The notes below the pieces were generated by a model, which was given only the letters and a program-made list of their open reading frames with translations, was not told the DNA's origin and searched no databases. This document shows positions 21,271 to 31,392 of a stretch of 64,000 nt of DNA, one piece after another. This stretch comes from Rhodopseudomonas sp. P2A-2r. GTDB lineage: Bacteria; Pseudomonadota; Alphaproteobacteria; Rhizobiales; Xanthobacteraceae. The number at the start of each line of letters is the position of its first letter. The stretch's first letter is position 1. The stretch covers positions 4,186,001 to 4,250,000 of the forward strand of contig NZ_CP110389.1 in assembly GCF_026015985.1 (NCBI RefSeq), given 5' to 3'. The translations under genes were made by a program, and so were the position numbers.

Positions 21271-22395
21271 ATGAGGCAGATGTCGAGGCGCGGCTGTTTG
21301 CTCGCAGCGATCGGCGGCACCGCCATCGCATGGCTCGCCATCGTCGGCACCGCCTGGGCCGCCGATATCCCGCGCTTCGAGGTAGAGGCAGCCTGGCCGA
21401 AGCCACTTCCCAACAACTGGATCCTCGGCCAGGTCGGCGGCATCACAGTGGACGCGCAGGGCCATATCTGGGTGATCCACCGGCCGCGTTCGCTGACCGA
21501 CGACGAGAAAGGCGCGGCGCTCACCCCGCCGCGGTCGAAGTGCTGCGTGTCGGCGCCGCCGGTGCTGGAATTCGATACCGACGGCAACCTGCTGCGGTCG
21601 TGGGGTGGCCCGGGTGCAGGCTATGAATGGGTTGGCCGCGAGCACGGCATCGAGGTCGACGAGAAAGGCTTCGTCTGGGTCGGCGGCAATGCTGACAACG
21701 ATAATGCGATCCTGAAGTTCACCCTCGACGGCAAGTTCGTGATGCAGATCGGATCGATCGCGCCGAGCAAGGGCAGCAATGACACGACTCAACTAGGCAA
21801 GCCCGCAGAGACCGCGATCGACAAGGACGCCAACGAGATCTATGTCGCCGACGGCTATGGCAACCGCCGCGTCATCGTGTTCGACGCCACCAGCGGCGCC
21901 TACAAGCGGCACTGGGGCGCCTATGGCAACAAGCCCAACGACGACAAGCAGGCCGCCTACGATCCGGCGGCACCGGCGTCGCAGCAATTCGCCAATCCCG
22001 TGCATTGCGTGAAGATCGCCAATGACGGCCTCGTCTATGTCTGCGACCGCATCAACAACCGCATCCAGGTGTTCAAGAAGGACGGCAGCTTCGTGAAGGA
22101 GTGGTTCTTCGAGAAGAACACGCTGGGCAACGGCGCGGTGTGGGATCTGGCGATCTGGCCCGACCCGAAGCAGACATGGCTGCTGTCGGCCGACGGCGAG
22201 AACAATGAGGTCCGCGTGCTCGACCGCGCCGATGGCAAGGTGGTCGGCAGCTTCGGCCGCAATGGCCGCAACGCCGGCCAGTTTCACTGGATTCACGCCA
22301 TGGCGGTCGACGCCAAAGGCAACGTCTATACCGCCGAGGTCGACACCGGCAAACGCATCCAGAAATTCCGGTTGGTGTCCGACGCCCTGAAGTAG
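21271..22395 (+). CDS. secreted NHL-repeat beta-propeller protein
   Basis: Exported protein of 374 residues with a signal peptide (MRQMSRRGCLLAAIGG ... AWAA). The mature part contains repeated NHL-type strands such as GHIWVIHR, GFVWVGGN, NEIYVADGYGNRRVIVFD, LVYVCDRINNRIQVF and GNVYTAEVDTGKRIQKF, which fit a six-bladed propeller related to peptidyl-glycine alpha-amidating lyase-like proteins. Twin-arginine character (SRR) is weak. A role in binding or hydrolysis outside the cytosol is possible; no catalytic residue was assigned. Confidence 0.82.
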   Translation: MRQMSRRGCLLAAIGGTAIAWLAIVGTAWAADIPRFEVEAAWPKPLPNNWILGQVGGITVDAQGHIWVIHRPRSLTDDEKGAALTPPRSKCCVSAPPVLEFDTDGNLLRSWGGPGAGYEWVGREHGIEVDEKGFVWVGGNADNDNAILKFTLDGKFVMQIGSIAPSKGSNDTTQLGKPAETAIDKDANEIYVADGYGNRRVIVFDATSGAYKRHWGAYGNKPNDDKQAAYDPAAPASQQFANPVHCVKIANDGLVYVCDRINNRIQVFKKDGSFVKEWFFEKNTLGNGAVWDLAIWPDPKQTWLLSADGENNEVRVLDRADGKVVGSFGRNGRNAGQFHWIHAMAVDAKGNVYTAEVDTGKRIQKFRLVSDALK

Positions 22396-22492
22396 GCCGC
22401 ATCCCGGGACGACAACGGCCAGGAGCGGTCAGGAGCGGTCACGATGCCGCCGGTCCGACTCCATTAGCCTAACGAAGCAATGGCCGGCTGCC

Positions 22493-23845
22493 GTGCAACT
22501 GCTATGCTCGATGGGTCACCGGCGCCGAAGACGCCGGGACGGGACAAACGCCAACCAACCGGTGCAGCATCCAGCCGCCCAAGACGGTACGACTGCGCCA
22601 CCAATCGAGGGGAAACTCGCGAGAATTGCTATCTCAGGTCGCGCAGCCGTGGCTGTCGCGGTCGCCGGTCTGGCATGGTCCGCGCAGGCCCAGGCCCAGG
22701 ACAAAACGGTCAAGATCGGCGTGCTCAACGACATGTCGAGCCTGTATGCCGATATCGGCGGCCCCAACTCGGTGATTGCCGCCAAGATGGCGGTCGAGGA
22801 TTCCGGCCTGCTGAAGAAGGGCTGGAAGATCGACGTGCTCAGCGGCGATCACCAGAACAAGCCCGACGTCGGGGTCAACATCGCGCGGCAGTGGATCGAT
22901 GTCGACAAGCTCGATGCGGTGGTCGATACGCCGAACTCCGGCGTCGCCCTCGCGGTCAGCAATCTGGTGAAAGAGAAGAACTCGATCCTGATCAATTCCG
23001 GCGGCGCCAGCGCCGACCTGACCGGCAAGGCCTGCACGCCGAACACCATCTCGGTGACCTATGACACCTACATGCTGGCGCATGGCACCGGCAACGCGCT
23101 GACCAAGGCCGGCGGCAACACCTGGTTCTTCCTCACCGCGGACTATGCATTCGGCGCAGCGCTGGAGCGCGACACCTCGGCCGTGGTGACGGCCGACGGC
23201 GGCAAGGTGGTCGGCGGCGTCAAGCACCCGATCAATACCTCGGACTTCTCCTCGTTCCTGCTGCAGGCACAGGCGTCGAAAGCCAAGGTGGTCGGCCTCG
23301 CCAATGCCGGCGGCGACACCACTAACGCGATCAAGCAGGCCTCTGAATTCGGCATCGTCTCCGGCGGCCAGAAGCTCGCGGCGCTGCTGCTGTTCATCAA
23401 CGACGTGCATTCGCTGGGGCTGAAGACCGCCCAGGGTCTGTCGTTCACGGAGTCCTTCTATTGGGACATGAACGACAACACCCGGGCGTGGTCGAAGCGT
23501 TTTTCGGCACAGACCAAGACCGGCTCGATGCCGTCGATGACGGTGGCCGGCCTGTATTCGGGCATCCTGCATTACCTGAAGACGCTCGAGGCGATGGGCG
23601 GCAATCCGCATGACGGCGCCAAGGTGGTGGCCAAGATGAAGGAACTGCCGACCGACGACCTGCTGTTCGGCAAGAGCACGATCCGCGCCGACGGCCGCAA
23701 GATGCTCACGGCCTATCTCTTCGAGGTGAAGAAGCCCGAGGAATCCAAGTATCCGTGGGACTATTACAAGACCATCGCCACCATCTCGCCCGAGGACGCC
23801 GCACGGCCGCTGTCGCAAAGCGAGTGTCCGCTGATCAAGAAGTAA
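22493..23845 (+). CDS. Liv-type ABC transporter substrate-binding protein (orphan)
   Basis: Periplasmic binding protein of the branched-chain amino acid family (Peripla_BP_6). The mature region starts near DKTVKIGVLNDMSSLYADIGG and carries the subgroup segment SGDHQNKPDVG. It closely resembles the protein at 41871-43091. The hydrophobic leader ARIAISGRAAVAVAVAGLAW ... AQAQ lacks a good ATG; the first in-frame start is 64 residues upstream of the hydrophobic core, so the true start is uncertain (GTG 22649 gives a short leader). No permease or ATPase gene is adjacent, so it may feed a shared Liv permease. Confidence 0.85.
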   Translation: MQLLCSMGHRRRRRRDGTNANQPVQHPAAQDGTTAPPIEGKLARIAISGRAAVAVAVAGLAWSAQAQAQDKTVKIGVLNDMSSLYADIGGPNSVIAAKMAVEDSGLLKKGWKIDVLSGDHQNKPDVGVNIARQWIDVDKLDAVVDTPNSGVALAVSNLVKEKNSILINSGGASADLTGKACTPNTISVTYDTYMLAHGTGNALTKAGGNTWFFLTADYAFGAALERDTSAVVTADGGKVVGGVKHPINTSDFSSFLLQAQASKAKVVGLANAGGDTTNAIKQASEFGIVSGGQKLAALLLFINDVHSLGLKTAQGLSFTESFYWDMNDNTRAWSKRFSAQTKTGSMPSMTVAGLYSGILHYLKTLEAMGGNPHDGAKVVAKMKELPTDDLLFGKSTIRADGRKMLTAYLFEVKKPEESKYPWDYYKTIATISPEDAARPLSQSECPLIKK

Positions 23846-23872
23846 CTGCCGCTGGACCGAGCGGAGCAGTTG

Positions 23873-23907
23873 CGAAAACGGCGCGCTCGATGAGCGCGCC
23901 GTTTTCG
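23873..23907. terminator. bidirectional terminator
   Basis: Perfect 15-bp inverted repeat (CGAAAACGGCGCGCT / AGCGCGCCGTTTTCG) with a 5-base loop, between the convergent binding-protein gene and der. Runs of A and T flank the GC core on opposite sides, suiting termination in both directions. Confidence 0.88.
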
Positions 23908-23943
23908 TATTCGCAGATCCTGTACGGCGACAGCGCGCCCGCG

Positions 23944-25332
23944 TTACCGCGTCGGACGCTTGCGCTTGTGAGCGAAAGGATTGGCCTTCTCGCGCAGCAT
24001 GATGCGGATCGGCGTGCCCGGCAGGTCGAAGAACGTGCGCATCGAGTTGACGAGATAGCGCAGGTAGGATTCCGGCACCGCGTCGGCGCGCGAGCAGAAC
24101 ACGATGAAGCTCGGCGGTCGCGCCTTGGCCTGGGTCACGTAGTTGAGTTTCAGGCGGCGCCCCGACACCGCCGGCGGCGGATTGTTGTCGACGGCCTGCT
24201 CGAACCAGCGGTTCAGCGACGCCGTCGGCACGCGCCTGTTCCATACCGCGTAGGAGTCCTCGATCGCCTTCATCAATTTATCGATGCCCTCGCCCATCAG
24301 GCCGGACACCGCGACGATCGGCACGCCCTTGACCTGCGGCAGCAGGTGATCGACGTCGGTGCGGAGGTCGTTGACCAGATTGGCCTTGCCGCTCATCAGG
24401 TCCCATTTGTTGACAGCGATCACCAGCGCGCGGCCCTCGCGCTCGATCAGGCTGGCGATGCGCAGGTCCTGCTCCTCAAACTTGCTCTGCGATTCCATCA
24501 TCAGCACGACGACTTCGGCAAAGCGGACGGCGCGCAGCGCGTCGGCCACGGAGAGCTTCTCCAGCTTCTCCTCGATGCGCGAGCGGCGGCGCAGGCCGGC
24601 CGTGTCGAAGAAGCGGAATTCGCGGCCCTTGAAGTTGAGCTCGACGGAAATCGAATCCCGAGTGGTACCGGCTTCGTCCGAGGTCAGCAACCGCTCCTCG
24701 CCGAGCAGATGGTTGATCATGGTCGACTTGCCGGCATTGGGCCGGCCGACGATGGCGACACGGATCGGCCGCTTGGCGATGTCCTCCTCGGACTCGATGA
24801 TGTCGTCGTCGTCGAAATCCTCGACGTCGACCGGCGGCTCGGGCATCAGGTCGCGCAGCGCGTCGTAGAGATCGCTGAGGCCCTCGCCGTGCTCGGCGGA
24901 AATCTGGATCGGATCGCCGAGGCCGAGCGCATAGGATTCCATGGCGCCGACCGCGCCGTGCTTGCCCTCGCTCTTGTTGGCCACCAGCACCACCGGCTTG
25001 TCGGCGCGGCGGGCGAAATCGGCGAAGGCGCGGTCGTTGGGCGTCAGACCGGCGCGGGCATCGATGACGAACAGCAGCGCGTCGGCCAGACCGATGGCGG
25101 TCTCGGTCTGCTCCTGCATCCGCGCGGTCAGCGAGCCCTTCGGGCCCTCGTCGAGGCCGGCGGTGTCGATCAGGGTGAATTCGAGGTCGCCGAGCTTGCC
25201 GGCCCCCTCGCGGCGGTCGCGGGTGACCCCGGGGGTGTCATCGACGAGCGCGAGCTTCTGCCCGACCAGACGGTTGAACAGCGTGGATTTGCCGACATTG
25301 GGTCGGCCGATAATGGCAATGGTGAAAGACAT
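23944..25332 (-). CDS. der: ribosome biogenesis GTPase Der (EngA)
   Basis: Essential double-GTPase that acts in 50S subunit assembly. Two G domains in tandem: first with [13 protein letters not shown] and NKSEG (the NKxE variant common in Der), second with [13 protein letters not shown] and NKWD. The C-terminal KH-like domain follows, ending in KRKRPTR. Length 462 residues, normal. It is downstream of a lipoprotein and a YfgM-like gene, matching the yfgM-bamB-der order known in enterobacteria. Confidence 0.97.
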   Translation of the reverse strand: MSFTIAIIGRPNVGKSTLFNRLVGQKLALVDDTPGVTRDRREGAGKLGDLEFTLIDTAGLDEGPKGSLTARMQEQTETAIGLADALLFVIDARAGLTPNDRAFADFARRADKPVVLVANKSEGKHGAVGAMESYALGLGDPIQISAEHGEGLSDLYDALRDLMPEPPVDVEDFDDDDIIESEEDIAKRPIRVAIVGRPNAGKSTMINHLLGEERLLTSDEAGTTRDSISVELNFKGREFRFFDTAGLRRRSRIEEKLEKLSVADALRAVRFAEVVVLMMESQSKFEEQDLRIASLIEREGRALVIAVNKWDLMSGKANLVNDLRTDVDHLLPQVKGVPIVAVSGLMGEGIDKLMKAIEDSYAVWNRRVPTASLNRWFEQAVDNNPPPAVSGRRLKLNYVTQAKARPPSFIVFCSRADAVPESYLRYLVNSMRTFFDLPGTPIRIMLREKANPFAHKRKRPTR

Positions 25333-25394
25333 GGCTGTTCCGTGCGCCCTTTAAGCAGCGCATGTCAATGAGAGCGGCCCTTTGGGCCGCGTTC

Positions 25395-25922
25395 TCAGCG
25401 CGTAAAGGTGCCCGAAGGCACCGGTGCCGGGAATGGCGTGGTGGCGGGCTCAGCCGCCGGCGGCGCGGACGAATTGTCGGCCGGCGGTGCGGTGGTACGG
25501 CGACGTACGATCTTCTTGCCCTTGGGCGCGGGCGGCGCGCCGGACGTATCCTCGGTCGGCGCGGCATCGGGATCGGCAGGTGCAGCCTCGGGCGCCGGGG
25601 CGCTGCTGCGGACGGCACCGACATTGACCCGGCCCTTGGGCTTGCCACGCGGCTTCGGCTCTTCAACAGGCGGCGCCACGGCGTTCTGCTGCTGCAACTC
25701 GCGCTCGACGTTTTCCTTGTAGAGCTCCTTCGGCACGCCCTGCTGCAGGCCAGGCACGCCTTCGGGGAATACCGGCTTGCGATCGCCCGGCAGCTTCTTC
25801 TTGGTGTCGAGGAAGTCGAGCAAATCCGATGGATCCCATCCGCCCATGCTGCCGCAGCCGGCCAGCGCGCTGGACAGCGCAATCAGGACGGCGGCGGTTA
25901 CGAGGCGTTGCGAAATGCGCAT
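25395..25922 (-). CDS. lipoprotein of unknown function (bamB position)
   Basis: A 175-residue protein with a lipobox LAGC at residues 20-23, so it should be lipidated on Cys23 and anchored in a membrane. The mature part has a short conserved-looking region (WDPSDLLDFLDTKKKLPG, PVFPEGVPGLQQGVPKELY) and then a Pro/Ala-rich tail with a basic patch KGKKIVRRR. It takes the place of bamB between yfgM and der but has no propeller sequence. Function unknown. A GCGGCCC/GGGCCGC hairpin lies just after its stop, before der. Confidence 0.78.
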   Translation of the reverse strand: MRISQRLVTAAVLIALSSALAGCGSMGGWDPSDLLDFLDTKKKLPGDRKPVFPEGVPGLQQGVPKELYKENVERELQQQNAVAPPVEEPKPRGKPKGRVNVGAVRSSAPAPEAAPADPDAAPTEDTSGAPPAPKGKKIVRRRTTAPPADNSSAPPAAEPATTPFPAPVPSGTFTR

Positions 25923-25966
25923 GGGGTTGTCTCACTCAACTCTGGATCTCGAAGGCGGCGGCCGGC

Positions 25967-26620
25967 TCAGCTTTTGGCCGACGGCGGCAGCAGCGCCTGC
26001 AGCGCTTCGGCGCGGGTCCGCAGGCTGGCCGGGGTCTCCGCATCGTTGGCGATGACGTCGAGCCACTTGCGGGTCGCGGTGGTGTCGTTGACGCGCCACG
26101 CGGACAGCGCCAGCAGTTCGCGCACCGAATGGCGATAGGTCCTGGTCGGCGCTGCCGCGGCCTCAAGCCGCGCCAGCATGGCGTCATAAGGGGTGGTTTC
26201 CAGCAACAGGCCGGCGGCGCGAATCCGCGCCAGGTCCTGCTCGGCGGCTCCGACGCCGCGATCGGCGGCAATGTCGTCATACAGCTTCACCGCGGCCTGC
26301 GGATCGCGCGACACGGCCTCGGCGGCGGCACGCAGCCGCGCCAGGGTGCGATAGCCCGCCGGCGCCTCGGTGGCGAGCTTGGCGAAGGCGGCTTCGGCCT
26401 CGGCGTGCTTGCTCTGCTCGGACAGGTCCGCGGCGCGGTCGAAGGCGGCGCCGGCCTCGGCGGCCTTCTTGGCCTCGAGATAGGAATAGCCGCGCCAGCC
26501 GCCGACTCCGGCAATGATCAGAATCGCCGCGGCGATCACCACGATCGAATATTTGTCCCACAGCTTCTTGAGCTGCTCGCGACGCAAGTCTTCGTCGACT
26601 TCATTAAATAATTCAGACAC
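25967..26620 (-). CDS. tetratricopeptide membrane protein, YfgM-like
   Basis: A 217-residue inner-membrane protein: cytosolic N-terminus (SELFNEVDEDLRREQLKKLWDKY, quoted in part: RREQLKKLWDKY), one TM helix at about residues 27-45, and a helical TPR-like periplasmic domain. This is the architecture of YfgM, an accessory of the Sec translocon and periplasmic chaperone network. Synteny with der supports the call. The N-terminal motif and TM position are the strongest sequence evidence. Confidence 0.82.
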   Translation of the reverse strand: MSELFNEVDEDLRREQLKKLWDKYSIVVIAAAILIIAGVGGWRGYSYLEAKKAAEAGAAFDRAADLSEQSKHAEAEAAFAKLATEAPAGYRTLARLRAAAEAVSRDPQAAVKLYDDIAADRGVGAAEQDLARIRAAGLLLETTPYDAMLARLEAAAAPTRTYRHSVRELLALSAWRVNDTTATRKWLDVIANDAETPASLRTRAEALQALLPPSAKS

Positions 26621-26779
26621 TTAAGAGATCCCGTCCCCGATTGACCGCGCCCAACCCCGGCGGCGCCGGGCATCACATCCCCGGCATGGCGGCGGCGATA
26701 CCCTAGCGATATGGCGACCACAAGGCAAAACCAGCGCGATCAAGGTGTTACCACAGCATCCTTAACGCCGCGAACCCGC

Positions 26780-27628
26780 TCACGCCTTCGGCTTGGCGCC
26801 GTAGACATGCTCCGGCCCCGGAAACGCCCGCGACCGCACGTCGGTGGCGTAGCCTTCGATGGCGGCCTCGATCATCGGCCCGAGATTGCCATAGCGCTTG
26901 ACGAATTTTGGCACCCGCGCGGACAGGCCGAGCATGTCCTCCAGCACCAGTACCTGGCCGTCGCAGGCCGCGGAGGCGCCGATGCCGATGGTCGGGATCG
27001 CGATGCTCTCGGTAATCTTGCGCGCCAGCGGCTCGGCCACCGCCTCGATCACCACCGAGAACGCGCCCGCATCGGCCACCGCGCGGGCGTCGGCCTGGAT
27101 CGGGCCGACCGTGTTGTCACCTTGCGCCAGCGCCTCGGACTCGGCGCGGCCCTGCGAGCGGAACGAGCCGAGTGCATTGATCGACTGCGGCGTCAGACCG
27201 ATATGCGCCATGACAGGAATGCCGCGCTCGGTGAGGAAGGCGATGGTCTCCGCCATCCGCACCCCGCCCTCGAGCTTCACCGCGCCGCAGTGCGTCTCCT
27301 TGAGAATGCGCGCGGCGGAATGGAACGCCTGCTCCTTCGAGGCCTCATAGGATCCGAACGGCATGTCGACGACCACCAGCGCCTGCTGCGAGCCGCGCAT
27401 CACCGCATGGCCCTGCAGGATCATCATCTCCAGCGTGACGGGAATGGTGGTCTCGAAGCCGTGCATGACATTGCCGAGGCTGTCGCCGACCAGGATGACG
27501 TCGCAATAGCGATCGACCAGCGACGCCGTATGCGCGTGATACGAGGTCAGCATCACGATCGGTTCGCCGTTCTTGCGCGCGAAGATATCAGGCGCGGTCT
27601 TGCGCTTGATGGCAGACTGAATGGACAT
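26780..27628 (-). CDS. panB: ketopantoate hydroxymethyltransferase
   Basis: First enzyme of the pantothenate branch: adds a hydroxymethyl group from methylene-tetrahydrofolate to ketoisovalerate. The start at 27628 ([16 protein letters not shown]) gives 282 residues. Metal-binding and active-site signatures are present: [30 protein letters not shown] and the catalytic glutamate region VIEAV. It starts 5 bp after the end of the NnrU-like gene, so the two form an operon. Confidence 0.95.
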   Translation of the reverse strand: MSIQSAIKRKTAPDIFARKNGEPIVMLTSYHAHTASLVDRYCDVILVGDSLGNVMHGFETTIPVTLEMMILQGHAVMRGSQQALVVVDMPFGSYEASKEQAFHSAARILKETHCGAVKLEGGVRMAETIAFLTERGIPVMAHIGLTPQSINALGSFRSQGRAESEALAQGDNTVGPIQADARAVADAGAFSVVIEAVAEPLARKITESIAIPTIGIGASAACDGQVLVLEDMLGLSARVPKFVKRYGNLGPMIEAAIEGYATDVRSRAFPGPEHVYGAKPKA

Positions 27629-27633
27629 TTTTA

Positions 27634-28203
27634 TCAGGCTCCGAACACCGGCACGCCGATCACGACCGGATGAAATGCAAAACCAAGCGCCAGATAGGCG
27701 ACGATGCCCACCGCGACGGCAAGCACATCGTTGAGCGGGCCGCCCACGGGGATCGGCGGGCCGCCGCCGTCGGTGCGGCGCTTCAGCGAGATGCGGTCGA
27801 ACACCGCCCAGGCCAGGAACGAGCCGAACAGGATGATCGAGCCGAGATCGCCATTGGCGAGCAGATGCGCCAGCGCCCACAGCTTGACGCCGGCCAGCAT
27901 CGGATGTTTCAGCGTGGTGTAGATGCGGCCGCGCAGATAGGCCGCCGCCACCATGATCACCGCCGGCAGCATCAGGCCGACCGCGATGTGGCGCATCGCC
28001 TTGGGCGGCGTCCAGACGTCGATCCAGCCGGTGGCGCGGTAGCTGGCAAAGCCCCAGATGATCAGCGCCAAGCCGACGGCCGCCACCAGCGCATAACCGA
28101 GCTTGTACAGGCTCTCGCCGAAACGGGCGATCAGCTGCGTGCGCAGCGTCCGCCGGGTCGAGACGACGTGAATGCCGAAAAACAGCACCAAGCCGAGGAT
28201 CAT
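27634..28203 (-). CDS. NnrU family membrane protein
   Basis: Integral membrane protein of 189 residues with about five helices, matching the NnrU family by FFGIHVVS near the N-terminus and [22 protein letters not shown] in the middle (quoted here in part: [16 protein letters not shown]). NnrU was first linked to nitric oxide and nitrite reduction and resembles isoprenylcysteine methyltransferase-like proteins. The start at 28203 is chosen because upstream codons encode a charged non-membrane leader; GTG 28218 is possible. Cotranscribed with panB. Confidence 0.82.
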   Translation of the reverse strand: MILGLVLFFGIHVVSTRRTLRTQLIARFGESLYKLGYALVAAVGLALIIWGFASYRATGWIDVWTPPKAMRHIAVGLMLPAVIMVAAAYLRGRIYTTLKHPMLAGVKLWALAHLLANGDLGSIILFGSFLAWAVFDRISLKRRTDGGGPPIPVGGPLNDVLAVAVGIVAYLALGFAFHPVVIGVPVFGA

Positions 28204-28340
28204 GACGCTCAGTCCCACCGCATCCTCCTGTCGATGCAGACGGTTGCCCGCCGCGAAAATCCCACTATGGTCCCGGCCATCGCCGGCAGGCCGGCGCCAT
28301 GGCGCCCGCTGAAGCGGCTCCGGGTATAACTCTTTTGGGG

Positions 28341-29345
28341 ATGCGCGCAATGCTGCGAAACGACACGAGGGCATGCCGGCTGCTGCTGGCGCTGACGCTG
28401 CTGCTGGCCCTGACGCAGGCGGTGCAGGCGCAGACCCCGGCGGAGGTGTGGCCGCCGAAGCTGGTGAAGATCATCGTGCCGTTCGGCCCCGGCGCCTCGC
28501 CTGACATCATCGGCCGGGTGCTCGCCGACAGTCTTCAGGCCCGCCATCCCGGCACGACCTTCGTGATCGAGAACAAGCCCGGCGCCTCCGGCAATATCGG
28601 CACCGACGCCATCGCCAAGGCCGTGCCCGACGGCGGCACCATCGGCATCTCGCTGGGCGGCCCGCTGGCCATCAACACCCTGCTGTTCGCCAAGCTGCCC
28701 TACAATCCCGATACCGATATCGCGCCGATCACCATGCTGACGCAGCTGCCGAGCGTGCTGGCGGTGCCGACCAGCCTCGGCGTCAACACCGTGGCCGAGC
28801 TGCTCGCCAAGGCGAAGGCCGAAAGCAAGGGTCTCGCCTATGGCTCGATCGGCGTCGGCACGCTGTCGCAACTGTGCATGGAGGCGATCGCGCAGAGGGC
28901 CGGCGTGCGCATGGTGCACATCCCCTACCCCTCGTCGCCGGCGGCGACCACCGCGCTGATCCGCGGCGACGTCCAGGTCGGCTGCCTGCCGGCACCCGGC
29001 GTCACGCCGCAGCTCTCCTCCGGCGCAGTGAAGATCCTCGCAGTGTCCACTGCGAAACGCTCACCCTTCCTGCCGGATGTGCCGACCCTGACCGAGAGCG
29101 GCATCGACGTGCAGTCCGACGCCTGGAACGGCCTTGTCGGCCCCGGCGGCCTGTCGAAGGAGATCGTCGCAAAGATCAATGCCGAGGTGGTGCAGTCGCT
29201 GGGCGAGCCGGCAGTGATCGAGAAGCTCAAGGTGCAGCTCATCACCCCGGTGCCGTCGACCCCCGACGAGCTGCGCCGGCGCATGGCCGCCGAGAAGGCG
29301 CTGTGGGCGGACGTGATCAAGGCGGCGAATATCCGGATCGAGTAG
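28341..29345 (+). CDS. tripartite tricarboxylate transporter substrate-binding protein (TctC/Bug)
   Basis: Periplasmic solute receptor of the Bug/TctC family, 334 residues. Signal peptide to about TQAVQAQ, then the family's first strand KIIVPFGPGASPDIIGR and the loop VIENKPGASGNIGTDAIAK. These proteins bind carboxylates or aromatic acids and are often encoded apart from their TctAB permease, as here. ATG 28350 is an alternative start. Ligand unknown. Confidence 0.87.
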   Translation: MRAMLRNDTRACRLLLALTLLLALTQAVQAQTPAEVWPPKLVKIIVPFGPGASPDIIGRVLADSLQARHPGTTFVIENKPGASGNIGTDAIAKAVPDGGTIGISLGGPLAINTLLFAKLPYNPDTDIAPITMLTQLPSVLAVPTSLGVNTVAELLAKAKAESKGLAYGSIGVGTLSQLCMEAIAQRAGVRMVHIPYPSSPAATTALIRGDVQVGCLPAPGVTPQLSSGAVKILAVSTAKRSPFLPDVPTLTESGIDVQSDAWNGLVGPGGLSKEIVAKINAEVVQSLGEPAVIEKLKVQLITPVPSTPDELRRRMAAEKALWADVIKAANIRIE

Positions 29346-29383
29346 TTCACTTTTCATCAGCAACGCGCCGGCGGCAGTGACGT

Positions 29384-29579
29384 CCCTCCCCCGCGTCTTC
29401 CGCGGTGGGGAGGGTCGGCCGAACGAAGCGATGCGCAGCATCGCTGAAGTGGAGGCCGGGGTGGGGGCGCTCCACGTGACGTAGCGTATGCTAAACGCCC
29501 CCACCCGACCCGGCTTCGCCGGGCCACCCCAGCGCGGGCAATCGCCCGCGCGACCCCACCGCGAAGACGCGGGGGAGGG
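29384..29579. repeat. large GC-rich inverted-repeat element
   Basis: Left arm CCCTCCCCCGCGTCTTCCGC and right arm GCGAAGACGCGGGGGAGGG are near-perfect complements 150 bp apart, with inner stems around GGGTGGGGGCG and CGCCCCCACCC. A half copy of the outer arm appears at about 31348-31380. It looks like a dispersed non-coding mobile repeat. Confidence 0.75.
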
Positions 29580-30347
29580 ATAGACCGCGCCCGCTGCGAT
29601 CGGTCGCGCGCCACTGCCGCCGCCGCGAATTTCTATTCGAATGTCAAACAGCCGCGCTTTCGAATTCTCGCGGCGCCCACGGCGTCCGAGGTATGCTGCA
29701 TTCCCCGCCCTCCCCGTGAAGAGGGCGCGCGGAACGCCGGGTGCCCGATGCACCCTTGGGCCTGACGCCAGCCGTAGTCGGCAGGAATGATGCGCCAGGA
29801 CTTTCGGACAACCGGAACAACCGGCGTTCCGCACGCGGCGGGTTTGCGACTTGCTCCGCGACACCCCCTGGTGCCCGGCCAACCTTAGCGCACCATCGAT
29901 GATCCAGGACGAGGATCGGGGCCATCGTGACTTGGGCCGTTCGCGGGGTGCGCAGGATCTGTCGTGGTCCGGATCTCGACGGCGCCGCCGCGCCAGTGAA
30001 GTTCTGGCACCTTGGCTGTGTCCCGACCCGGCGTCGGACCTCCCCGTTGCACCGCGCGACGCCGCATCTCCGGCGTCCACCGCATCCCGCCCCGCAATCG
30101 TGACGATCGCGATCGCCCCTCTCGATGGGGCAGGACAAAACGGACTATAATCTTTGTCGGAAAGCCGTCAAGATGGATAGGAATATATTTTAGACGCGGC
30201 AGGGATCTCAGATCGTCGTTCCCCGGCGCGTCAATTGGCGTGCCGGGGAATGACGATGGCGTCACCGCGCCCGCCGGCATTGAACCTGCCCGGCGTCCGG
30301 ACGCACAGAACGCACAGATCCCGAAAATACCGCGGAAGGAATGCGCG
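29580..30347. repeat. gene-free region with repeat-like sequence
   Basis: A 768-bp stretch without a credible gene. About 29640-30150 is very GC-rich, has many stop codons when read in context and has the look of the long intergenic repeats that I recall from Bradyrhizobium and Rhodopseudomonas genomes (a recollection, not a search). At 30212-30257 there is an imperfect 16-bp palindrome (ATCGTCGTTCCCCGGC against GCCGGGGAATGACGAT). Short open frames exist here on both strands but none has a protein-like sequence. Confidence 0.45.
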
Positions 30348-31315
30348 ATGAAGGCCCTGAAAGCATCGATCTGTATTGCCACCATTGCGCTCGCCCTGAG
30401 CCTGTCGCCCGGCGCGCCATCCCGCGCGGGAGAGAACGAGGCAGGCACGCTCAGCCGCCAGATAAAAGATCTTTATCGGGCCGGGAAATACCTGGAAGCG
30501 CTGCCGCTGGCGCAGAAGTCGCTGGCCCTTCGCGAGAAGAAGTTCGGTCCCGATGACGCGAAGGTCGCGACGCCGCTCAATGACCTTGGCATGATCCACT
30601 ACAATCTCGGTCAATACGCCGTTGCCGAACCGCTGTACAAGCGCTCGCTGGCGATCACCGAGAAGACGCCCGGTCAGGATGATCTGGACGTCGCCGATGT
30701 GCTGAACAATCTGGGCGACCTGTACCGCGCGGAAGGGCGTTATGCCGAAGCGGAGCCGTTCCTCAAGCGGTCGATCGCCCTTTCCGAAAAAGGCGCGGTC
30801 GCGACGATCCGTCGGTGGTGATCGCGCTAAGCAACCTCGCCGCCACGTACAGCAATCAGGGCCGGTACGATAAGTCCGAACCGCTGTTCGAGCGGGGACT
30901 GGCCATCCTCGAAAAGGCGAACGGCCCCGACGATCCGGAAGCCACCGTGTTGATGAGCAACCTGGCGGATGCCTACATGCATCGGCGTCGTTACGGCGAT
31001 GCCGAGCGGATGCTCAAGCGCGCAATCGCAGCGACCGAGAAAGCGTTCGGTACCGATCATCCCGAGGTCGCCTATGCGCTGAACAATCTGGCCATGGTCT
31101 ATTCGCGTCAGGGGCGCAACGCCGAGGCCGAACAGCTTTTGAAACAGTCGGTGACGGCTTTCGAGAAGACGCTCGGTGCGGACCATCCGGATCTCGCGGT
31201 GACGCTGGACAGCCTGGCCGGTGTTTACCGGGATATGGGACGCACCGCCGACGCCAGACAGGTTGTCGCGCGCGCAACGGCCATTCGCGGCAAGACGACG
31301 CCGAAACCGATCTGA
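30348..31315 (+). CDS. secreted tetratricopeptide repeat protein (frameshift)
   Basis: Exported TPR protein of about 322 residues when repaired. The start at 30348 (MKALKASICIATIALAL) gives a signal peptide. Repeats are the 42-residue kinesin-light-chain type, e.g. VADVLNNLGDLYRAEGRYAE and VAYALNNLAMVYSRQGRNAE, about six units. The frame breaks in the A-run 30787-30791; one more A joins SIALSEK to RRGRDDPSVVIALSN. Such proteins mediate protein contacts in the periplasm; no partner is evident. Real inactivation is possible, as the gene is not obviously essential. Confidence 0.8.
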
Positions 31316-31392
31316 ATAAATTAGCGAGACGCGACGACACCGAGGGCCACCCTCCCCGCGAGTTCCGCGGCGGAGAGGGAGAAGCAGGCGCC

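Noticed and set aside
22634..24244. Long open frame on the minus strand opposite the receptor gene
   Set aside because: It is the antisense shadow of a high-GC gene and of the end of der; its product is rich in Arg, His, Gln and Gly and contains no recognisable motif.
23755..25371. Long plus-strand frame opposite der
   Set aside because: der is complete on the minus strand; the opposite frame shows no family signature.
29644..30138. Open frames of 100-160 codons on both strands in the repeat region
   Set aside because: Products are Arg/Pro/Gly-rich without secondary structure or start context, and they overlap each other in several frames, as expected of non-coding GC-rich sequence.
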